Assembly (NCBI GenBank): GCA_964489405.1
Contig: CAZAYL010000018.1
Span: 1 to 22,966, forward strand
DNA: 22,966 nt
DNA from: CAKVOD01 sp964489405
GTDB taxonomy: Bacteria > Bacillota > Clostridia > Christensenellales > UBA1242
Reading direction: 5' to 3'
Shown here: piece by piece, positions 17,160 through 22,966 of the stretch
Numbering within the stretch: position 1 is the stretch's first letter
Layout of the letters: every line of letters starts with the position of its first letter
Notes under the pieces: generated by a model
What the model saw: only the letters and a program-made list of their open reading frames with translations
Database searches by the model: none
What the model was told of the DNA's origin: nothing
Position numbers and translations under genes: made by a program

Positions 17160-17873
17160 ATGGCGGTGTTAAATATGATTTTTGAAAGTTTTGCAAATTT
17201 TATGAATAAAATTATGCTTTTTTCGTCTTACATAAACAATTCCTATGGCTATCCAAAGCCACTTTCAGCAGAAGACGAGAAAAAATACCTTGAAAGATAT
17301 TGGGCGGGAGATGAGATGGCAAAAGAAAAATTAATCAATCACAATTTAAGACTTGTGGCTCATATTGTCAAAAAATACAGCAATTCGACATTTGAAGCGG
17401 AAGATATGATTTCGGTAGGCACAATTGGTTTAATTAAAGCAATCAATACATATTCGGCGAATAAAAGCACTCAACTCTCAACCTATTCCGCACGTTGCAT
17501 CGAAAATGAAATTTTGATGCTTTTACGAAAACAAAAGAAGCACAAAAATGTTTCTTCACTCAATGAAGCACTTGGCAAGGACAAGGACGGCAATGACATT
17601 TGTCTAATGGATATCATTGGCGATGACGAGGATAATGTTGAACTTTCTATTGAAAATAAAATATTGATGGAAAAAGTTTTGAAGATTACAAAACAATTTT
17701 TGAATGCGCGCGAGTACGAAATAATAGTTATGCGGTATGGGCTCAATAATGAGAAACCGCTCACACAGCTAGAAGTCGCAAAAAAACTTGGCATCTCGCG
17801 CTCGTATATTTCACGACTTGAAAAAAAGGCGTTAAGAACAATTTCTTTTCACGCCTTACCCTGCAAAGGCTAG
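17160..17873 (+). CDS. sigK: Sporulation sigma factor SigK (with pro-sequence)
   Basis: Late mother-cell sigma factor directing spore coat and cortex genes. Seen: sigma-70 region 2 with LINHNLRLVAHIVKKY, EDMISVGTIGLIKAI and YSARCIENEIL, then region 4 with a helix-turn-helix KKLGISRSYISRLEKKAL. The PKPLSAEDEKKYLE lead-in and HNLRLVAHIVKK match SigK/SigE rather than SigF/SigG. The first 20 or so residues are hydrophobic (IFESFANFMNKIMLF), like the pro-sequence removed by SpoIVFB in Bacillus; some clostridial SigK lack this. The ATG at 17175 (MIFESF) is an equally good or better start, with GGCGGTG upstream. CATATTTA at 17146-17153 resembles a SigE -10 box. It is the only plus-strand gene, intact, with no intervening element. 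Its TAG overlaps the stop of the convergent gene. Confidence 0.93.
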   Translation: MAVLNMIFESFANFMNKIMLFSSYINNSYGYPKPLSAEDEKKYLERYWAGDEMAKEKLINHNLRLVAHIVKKYSNSTFEAEDMISVGTIGLIKAINTYSANKSTQLSTYSARCIENEILMLLRKQKKHKNVSSLNEALGKDKDGNDICLMDIIGDDEDNVELSIENKILMEKVLKITKQFLNAREYEIIVMRYGLNNEKPLTQLEVAKKLGISRSYISRLEKKALRTISFHALPCKG

Positions 17874-19465
17874 CATTGCTTGCACGTAAGATAATAAATT
17901 CCGTGATTGCGGAGTTCAAAAACTGCGCGGAAATCCCCGAATGTTTCGCCATTTTCAATGTCGTCGAACGCAATTTGTCCAAGACAAGTTTTCAATTTCT
18001 TTTTGCTTGTTTTGACAAAGTTCAAGGCTAGCAATTTTGCAATGCGTTTTTTTTGTCGCATTGCTTTTTTGAGTTCAATTTTCTTTGATTTGTCTTTTTC
18101 GTCCTTGTATTTGGCGCGGGCGTCAAAGAAATCTTCAATCGCGTCACGAACATCATTTTTTTCGTCCTCAATGTCTTGCTCGCTGTGTGTTCCGCCAAGC
18201 GAATTTTGTATGTGCTCGAGTGTGCAACCGCTACAAATTTCATAGACGCCGTTTGATGTTATTGCACTTCCACCGAATGTTGCAATTGTTGTAGTTTGGG
18301 GGGAGCCGAACTTAATTGCACGATGTATTTGCAATAGGTCAATGGGAGTCAACACCAGCATATTTTCAAGATTTTTGTATGGCGATGTTGCAAGTGCGCG
18401 TTGACGCATTTTCTCAAATTTATCGATATTTGTGGCACCTTCATCTGTGCTAGCACTGTTATTATTTGTAGCCGACTCTGAATTTTTGTTGTCGTGTAAA
18501 ACTGTTACACTCTCGCGTTTTAAGTCAATTTTTGTCTTTGTCGAATTTAACATATCATTCAGCAGGGTACTTTTTTCAGATTGTAACGTGTCAACTTTTA
18601 CACGTACACTAGGTGTGGGTGTGTTCACTGTATTGTCATCTTGATTGACTGCGAGTTCTTGGGCAGTAAAACGAGATGCAAAATGCTTGGCAAAAATCTT
18701 ATTAGGATTGATTTTATTGATAAAAAGTTTGTAGAATTCTCCGTTTTTTAGTTGCGTTTTTACACCATATGTATTCTCAATCCCTGTTATTGTATCCCCC
18801 TTTTGACACGCAAAGACAACTGGCATTGCAAAAATGTCGGCAATTTCTTTTGTAATTTTGTAGATATCGTCAAAATCATCACTAGCAAGTACTGCGGTAT
18901 TTTCACAAGCGTATGGGGCTGAATCAAAACACGGAATGCACAAAATTTTGTATTGCTTAGAAAGTTTGTCGCTCATACTATCGCCATTGTGATCAATGAC
19001 ACCACAATCAGCAAGTCTTTTTAAGAAAAGTGTTTTTGATTTTGATTTCAATTCTTTGAATGCAAACATTGTATCATTTGCTTTCTTTTTTCCGTCCGCA
19101 ACTTTACTTTCGCTTGTTGTGTGATTTGCACACTTTCCCATCTTGCCAGAATAGTTATCGGTACACTTGTTGCTTTCTCCACAATTTTGGCTATTTTCCA
19201 TATTTTCGATATACACGCAATAGGCTTTTGAGTGGTCACTTAATGGATATGTATCGAAACCAATGATTTTACCATAAACAGGCGAAAAAACATCAACAGA
19301 GTTGAACCCCGCGGATTTCGCAACAACTTGTCCACATTTGACAATTTCATTCATTTTGACAATCGGCAATGCGGAATCGCCGTTTGCAATTTTTAGTGGA
19401 ACTATTGCCATTTTGGGCTTTTCTATTGGTCTAATTTTGTAATCAATATTTTGTAAAATTTTCAT
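17870..19465 (-). CDS. Divergent RnfC-like protein lacking Fe-S clusters
   Basis: A 531-residue protein of uncertain role. Residues 12-90 resemble the RnfC/Nqo1-type N-terminal barrel-sandwich (IEKPKMAIVPLK, IVKMNEIVKCGQVVAKSAGF, FSPVYGKIIGF). Segments at about 140-260 (LADCGVID, PCFDSAPYACENTAVLASD) and 365-430 (LTPIDLLQIHRAIKFGSP, ATFGGSAI) follow the order of RnfC core elements. Missing: the glycine-rich GGAGFPT flavin/NADH motif and both ferredoxin-type CxxCxxCxxxC motifs. A low-complexity Ser/Asn/Thr stretch (about 295-350) and a Lys/Glu-rich helix near the C-terminus are inserted. It is therefore unlikely to act as an Rnf electron-transfer subunit. It lies 30 bases after the Cys-rich gene, ribosome site AAAGGT. 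Homology is judged by eye. Confidence 0.65.
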   Translation of the reverse strand: MKILQNIDYKIRPIEKPKMAIVPLKIANGDSALPIVKMNEIVKCGQVVAKSAGFNSVDVFSPVYGKIIGFDTYPLSDHSKAYCVYIENMENSQNCGESNKCTDNYSGKMGKCANHTTSESKVADGKKKANDTMFAFKELKSKSKTLFLKRLADCGVIDHNGDSMSDKLSKQYKILCIPCFDSAPYACENTAVLASDDFDDIYKITKEIADIFAMPVVFACQKGDTITGIENTYGVKTQLKNGEFYKLFINKINPNKIFAKHFASRFTAQELAVNQDDNTVNTPTPSVRVKVDTLQSEKSTLLNDMLNSTKTKIDLKRESVTVLHDNKNSESATNNNSASTDEGATNIDKFEKMRQRALATSPYKNLENMLVLTPIDLLQIHRAIKFGSPQTTTIATFGGSAITSNGVYEICSGCTLEHIQNSLGGTHSEQDIEDEKNDVRDAIEDFFDARAKYKDEKDKSKKIELKKAMRQKKRIAKLLALNFVKTSKKKLKTCLGQIAFDDIENGETFGDFRAVFELRNHGIYYLTCKQC

Positions 19466-19494
19466 ATTTGCTACCTTTGATAGTTTTGTTGAGA

Positions 19495-20217
19495 TTATTT
19501 ATCGATGTTGTGATATAGGACTTCTCTCAATTCCATTTCTTCAAGAAATCCAAGCGCATTTTCAGACTTAAATTTTGCGACGATTGTGTCCTCCAATTCT
19601 TCCATTTTTAAAGGTTCGACATCTTCATCAGGTTGATAAAAGCAATCGTCTAAATACGCAAGATAATCGTTTCGCTCTGGGCGTTGGCAACTAGCAAAAA
19701 ATGCAAGAATAAAATTACGTGCAAAAGCGCGTCTATCGAATTGAGTAATGCTAAAAAAATCGGTTTTGTCTTTCTCTATTGTTGAATACATTAGCAAAAT
19801 ATTGTCCAATATAAAAAGCTCTTTGAAACTTTTGGGCAAATTTTCATTTTCTTTTACACAAAAAAATTGGCCTGCGTTTTTCTCTCTTTCGGCTAAAAAT
19901 TCTTTGAACCCCATTTGCATTTGAACACGAATAACTGTCGCGATACAATCAATGACAAACAAATATCCGCAAGTTGCGAATTTTTCGCAAGACTGCAAAT
20001 TTAATTTAGGAACACCTTTTTCAAACTTATATAGATAATTTTCATTATCGCGGACGCAATTTAGCTCGCACGCGTTTGTTAAGTTTTCACAATGGCAACT
20101 ACGCATTAAATTGTGGTAGAAATCATTAATAAGTGACAGTTGCACTTTTTCACTGTTTTCAAAGAATTTATTATCAAAAGCGTTTAAATTTTCAACTAAA
20201 TTCATAATTATACCCAT
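19495..20217 (-). CDS. Cys-rich protein of unknown function downstream of ftsZ
   Basis: A 240-residue protein I do not recognise. No signal peptide; a short hydrophobic stretch near residues 84-97 (GYLFVIDCIATVIRV) is too polar to be a clear membrane helix. Cysteines cluster early: C41, C43, C50, C54, then C77, C83, C91, which could bind a metal, though the spacing matches no motif I know. The C-terminus is acidic (PDEDVEPLKMEELED). It is likely cytoplasmic and alpha-helical. It lies 58 bases after ftsZ and 30 before the RnfC-like gene. The ATG at 20205 (MNLVENLN) is an alternative start; neither has a strong ribosome site. Confidence 0.7.
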   Translation of the reverse strand: MGIIMNLVENLNAFDNKFFENSEKVQLSLINDFYHNLMRSCHCENLTNACELNCVRDNENYLYKFEKGVPKLNLQSCEKFATCGYLFVIDCIATVIRVQMQMGFKEFLAEREKNAGQFFCVKENENLPKSFKELFILDNILLMYSTIEKDKTDFFSITQFDRRAFARNFILAFFASCQRPERNDYLAYLDDCFYQPDEDVEPLKMEELEDTIVAKFKSENALGFLEEMELREVLYHNIDK

Positions 20218-20228
20218 AATATCTACAA

Positions 20229-20253
20229 AAGCAAAGCCTTACAAGCCTTGCTT
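20229..20253 (-). terminator. Possible weak terminator or attenuator after ftsZ
   Basis: A 6-bp outer stem AAGCAA/TTGCTT with a partly paired interior, followed on the minus strand by a short T run (TTTT). The pairing is imperfect, so it may only attenuate transcription into the downstream genes. Confidence 0.3.
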
Positions 20254-20275
20254 ATGTAAATTATTCTCCTTTAGA

Positions 20276-21571
20276 TTAGCGTTTGATACGCTTTAAAAAT
20301 GGGGGGATATTGTCTTCGTCTACTTCAATGCGACTCATACCATTTTGTGGACGAGATGACTGCATTTGCGGTTGAGCTGTTGTTTGCGGTCTAGCAAATT
20401 GGGCTCCTAACCCTTGTTGCTTTTGTTCGTTTTGTGAATCTGAAATTACCCCACTATTAAATCCTGTCGCAATAATTGTTATTTCGACTTCATCGGTCAT
20501 ACTTTCATCGATACCTGAACCAAAAATAATATTGCAGTTAGGGTCGACAACTTCGCGGACAAGTTCTGCTGCTTCATATACTTCAGCGAGCGACAAATCT
20601 GCACCACCTTTGACATTAAGAATAATATCCGTTGCCCCCTCAATTGTTGTTTCCAAAAGTGGACTTGACACCGCTTGTCGAACAGCTTCGATAGTTTTAT
20701 TCTCCCCCTTGCCGTGTCCGATGCCCATATGTGCGACGCCTTTATTTTTCATTGTTGTGCGAATATCGGCAAAGTCAAGATTGATAAGTCCCGGTTTCGC
20801 AATCAAGTCACTTATTCCTTGGATACCTTGTCTCAAAACTTCATCGGCATACGCAAAAGCTTCCATCATAGGTGTTTTATTTGGCAAAATCTTGTAAAGC
20901 TTATCATTCGGAATGACAATTAACGTATCAACGTATTTCTTAAGTGCTTCGAGTCCTTTCTCAGCATTCTCCATACGCTTTTTGCCTTCAAACATAAATG
21001 GTTTTGTAACAACTGCGACTGTCAACAAGCCCATTTCCTTAGCTATACTTGCGATGATCGGGGCAGCGCCTGTACCTGTCCCGCCCCCCATACCAGCGGT
21101 AACGAAAACTAGGTCAGCGTCCTTTAGCATTTCTTGCAAAACAGTTTTACTTTCCTCGGCTGCTTTTTGTCCCATTTCAGGGAAAGCGCCCGCACCCCAA
21201 CCGTTAGTAATTTTTTCGCCAATTTGCAAACGCTTCGGCGCATTCGAAATTAAGAGTTGTTGCTTATCTGTATTGACGGCGATAAAATCTGCAATACCCG
21301 CATCTTGCGCGACCATACGGTTCACGGCGTTATTCCCTGCACCACCAACACCAAAAACTTTAATTCTAACGACCGTTGAAACGCCGTCAACATTGGTGTG
21401 TTCCACTTCATAAGTGCTATTAGTCACTTCTTCGCCTGCAAAATCAAAATTGTCTTGTGGCTTCTCGATTGTTTCGGTTGTGGTATTACCAAAAAGTGCA
21501 TTGGAGTTGAACCCGCCATTGTTGTAGCCGTTCCCATTGCCATAACCATTATTGTTATAATTTTCAAACAT
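20276..21571 (-). CDS. ftsZ: Cell division protein FtsZ with extended N-terminus
   Basis: Tubulin-like GTPase that builds the division ring. From the chosen start, 431 residues. Seen: an Asn/Gly-rich leader (1-30) and acidic linker to about 65, then the GTPase core with VFGVGGAGNNAVNRM (72-86), the tubulin signature GGGTGTG (162-168), T7 synergy loop NLDFAD (264-269), a Gln-rich linker and the C-terminal FtsA/SepF-binding peptide IPPFLKRIKR. Most FtsZ start the core near residue 10-15, so the leader is unusual. The T3 loop reads GWGAGAFP where nearly all FtsZ have GLGAGANP. The start at 21571 is preferred over upstream ATGs (21583, 21607) because AAGGATGG lies 8 bases before it. The gene stands apart from ftsA and the dcw cluster. 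Confidence 0.95.
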   Translation of the reverse strand: MFENYNNNGYGNGNGYNNGGFNSNALFGNTTTETIEKPQDNFDFAGEEVTNSTYEVEHTNVDGVSTVVRIKVFGVGGAGNNAVNRMVAQDAGIADFIAVNTDKQQLLISNAPKRLQIGEKITNGWGAGAFPEMGQKAAEESKTVLQEMLKDADLVFVTAGMGGGTGTGAAPIIASIAKEMGLLTVAVVTKPFMFEGKKRMENAEKGLEALKKYVDTLIVIPNDKLYKILPNKTPMMEAFAYADEVLRQGIQGISDLIAKPGLINLDFADIRTTMKNKGVAHMGIGHGKGENKTIEAVRQAVSSPLLETTIEGATDIILNVKGGADLSLAEVYEAAELVREVVDPNCNIIFGSGIDESMTDEVEITIIATGFNSGVISDSQNEQKQQGLGAQFARPQTTAQPQMQSSRPQNGMSRIEVDEDNIPPFLKRIKR

Positions 21572-21766
21572 TTTTTTGCCCATCCTTATATTTTCTAAAC
21601 AAAACATTTAGTAATCTTGAAATAGTTAATAAGCCACTAAAATTGTGAAGACAAAACTTCTTACATTTGATACAACACCAAACAGCAAAGCATACTTTTG
21701 ACTACAATTATTTAGTGCATAAACATTTATTCGACACAAAAACTACTACGTTTTTTGTTTAGGATT

Positions 21767-21796
21767 ATGATACCACAATACCAAATGATTTGTCAA
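21767..21796 (-). promoter_or_regulatory. Promoter of ftsZ
   Basis: Minus strand: perfect -35 TTGACA (21791-21796), 18-base spacer, -10 TATCAT (21767-21772) with an extended -10 TG one base upstream. It implies an unusually long leader of about 190 bases before the ATG at 21571. Confidence 0.65.
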
Positions 21797-22059
21797 TGAA
21801 TTTTGCACTTATTTTATGATTTTTTTTGCATTTTTCTATTGCGCTACAAGTGCATTATACAGATTTCAACATCTCAAAATATGAAAATATGAAAAAATGT
21901 CTTGTTGATTAAAAAAGCTAACCAAAGAATGAACAAACAAGACAATTCACTTTTGATTAGCGTTATAATTTATAAACTAAATTAGTATATCAACTTTCTG
22001 CCTTCTTTTACTTCAAAACAAGGCCTTACTCTTTCGAAATAAGACTATTTAATTTGTCT

Positions 22060-22125
22060 AGTAATTTACTCTATCAATGTAGAGTACCACGCACTCTCAT
22101 TTTCAATGACTCAATTAATTGCAAA
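22060..22125. repeat. Degenerate copy 3 of the intergenic repeat, with hairpin
   Basis: A perfect 7-bp hairpin TACTCTA/TAGAGTA (22067-22073/22080-22086, loop 6), then GTACCAC..CTCTC..TTT.AATGAC. This matches 6805-6831 of copy 2, and CAATGACTCAATTAATT (22104-22120) matches the copy-1 end at 271-287 with 15 of 17 positions. It lies about 30 bases downstream of the stop codon of the secreted-protein gene. Confidence 0.5.
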
Positions 22126-22151
22126 ATTTAAGTTATTTAATAACACACACA

Positions 22152-22966
22152 TTATATCACAATCACGCTTGACGACGCGCCCCCTCTAATGGTTAAACTT
22201 ATTTTCGTAACCCCATCGACTACTGTATAATCAATCCTATTCTCATTGTCGGCATTCTTGGCGCAATTTCCACTAACCTCCAACGTCCACATATATGGTT
22301 TGCCAACGAGTATCACGTAAGAATCCCCAACTGTCTGCGTCAATTTTATCGGGTTATTCGGCTCGGCAACAAATTGACTTACGACAACGTTGTTTTGCAT
22401 AAGGTATAAAACCACACCCCAACCGTCTACCACGTCACTAGCAATTTCGACATTTTGCCGAACATCTGAATCCTTGACCAGTCTTAATACCAAGGTATAA
22501 TTTCCATTTCGATCCGTCGTTAAATACTTCCTACAACTAATCATATTACTATCGCAATCTTCCCAAACAATTTTCCCGTCACTATCGCGATTTGCCGCGA
22601 GTTGCCATTTATAACCAGATGGAGCAGTTTCAGTTTTTGCATACCAATATCCGGCCATATCTACGTGTAATGTAGCAGTCCAACATCCCGTTGAGCCAGC
22701 TTCTGTCGCCAAATCACCACCGTTGGACCAACTTCCCTCAGTATGGACTTTGTCCGGTGATTCCTCTCCATACCACACATTAAAAGACGTGAAGTCACTC
22801 GTTTCACAACATGCGATCAAATTCACTACTTCACCCGAACCAGCACCATCCAATTCCATCATCCCATCGAATTTTTGATAAAATGAGAACGGGGTCAGGA
22901 GTAACAAAATTGACAAAAGACACACCGATATAAACAAGGTGCGAATAATGAATTTTGATTTAGTTT
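22152..22966 (-). CDS. Secreted protein of unknown function, 5' end outside window
   Basis: At least 271 residues; the reading frame stays open to the window edge, so the true start lies beyond 22966. The visible N-terminus has a basic segment (TKSKFIIRT) then a hydrophobic core (FISVCLLSILLLLTPFSF), a clear signal peptide. A TTG at 22937 is a possible but unlikely start because it would cut off the basic segment. The mature part is beta-rich with many Trp, Tyr and Gly (FNVWYGEE, GCWTATLHVDMAGYWYAK, YKWQLAA) and a few Cys, looking like repeated beta-sandwich domains; a carbohydrate-binding or pilin/surface role is possible but not shown. It ends in a hydrophobic VIVI. Confidence 0.75.
   Translation of the reverse strand, partial: TKSKFIIRTLFISVCLLSILLLLTPFSFYQKFDGMMELDGAGSGEVVNLIACCETSDFTSFNVWYGEESPDKVHTEGSWSNGGDLATEAGSTGCWTATLHVDMAGYWYAKTETAPSGYKWQLAANRDSDGKIVWEDCDSNMISCRKYLTTDRNGNYTLVLRLVKDSDVRQNVEIASDVVDGWGVVLYLMQNNVVVSQFVAEPNNPIKLTQTVGDSYVILVGKPYMWTLEVSGNCAKNADNENRIDYTVVDGVTKISLTIRGGASSSVIVI

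Larger units (their letters stand above)
21608..22151. other. Non-coding interval upstream of ftsZ
   Basis: 544 bases of AT-rich DNA with no credible ORF and no tRNA- or rRNA-like sequence. It holds the ftsZ promoter (21767-21796), which gives a long leader of about 190 bases, and at the far end a hairpin and degenerate repeat. From 21800 to 22060 I see only AT-rich sequence with a stray plus-strand TATAAT at 21965-21970 lacking a -35 box. I see no riboswitch I can name. Confidence 0.7.

Noticed and set aside
21800..22060. tRNA or small RNA gene upstream of ftsZ
   Set aside because: No cloverleaf, CCA end or GC-rich stem found; a plus-strand TATAAT at 21965-21970 lacks a -35 box and a terminator.
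22935..22937. TTG as the true start of the secreted protein
   Set aside because: The frame is open to the window edge and the upstream codons supply the basic n-region of a signal peptide, so the start is probably outside the window.

Overview
The window looks like a chromosomal stretch of an AT-rich, low-GC Gram-positive bacterium of the class Clostridia (Bacillota), probably an uncultured gut-type lineage. The reasons are a sigma-K-type sporulation sigma factor, a pth-mfd-prsA gene order, AAGGAG-type ribosome sites, TTGACA/TATAAT-type promoters, and a lipoprotein foldase. Placement below class is inference. No rRNA, tRNA, CRISPR array, integrase or transposase was found.

All genes except sigK lie on the minus strand, so transcription runs from high to low coordinates. 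In transcription order: (1) 22966-22152, the 3' part of a secreted protein gene cut by the window edge. (2) A 544-base non-coding stretch, then ftsZ, a Cys-rich protein of unknown function and a divergent RnfC-like protein without Fe-S motifs (21571-17870). (3) sigK on the plus strand, tail-to-tail with the RnfC-like gene; both genes end in the same CTAG. (4) tadA, pth, mfd and prsA (17027-10788), that is tRNA editing, peptidyl-tRNA recycling, transcription-coupled repair and a secretion foldase. (5) A tight recN-ogg-nyn-ppa operon (10689-6938) for DNA repair, a NYN nuclease-fold protein and inorganic pyrophosphatase. (6) A 704-base non-coding region packed with repeats. (7) A two-gene unit with a near-consensus promoter: a 1071-residue membrane-anchored Ig-like surface protein and a 901-residue VirB4-type ATPase with an N-terminal PrgI/VirB3-like membrane segment (6233-282). 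(8) A second copy of the repeat cluster at the left edge.

The most unusual signal is in the non-coding DNA. A structured repeat with roughly 86-base periodicity sits directly downstream of the stop codon of virB4, of ppa and (degenerate) of the secreted protein gene, always in the same orientation relative to those genes. Two copies share over 200 aligned bases and bracket the surface-protein/VirB4 pair, which could make that 6-kb unit a recombining module. Short palindromes inside the repeat change on both sides at once between copies, suggesting selection on structure or on a dyad protein-binding site.

The protein-level oddities are the orphan VirB4 fusion, an FtsZ with a long Asn/Gly-rich N-terminus and an altered nucleotide-binding loop, the RnfC-like protein lacking cofactor motifs, and a SigK that keeps a hydrophobic pro-sequence.
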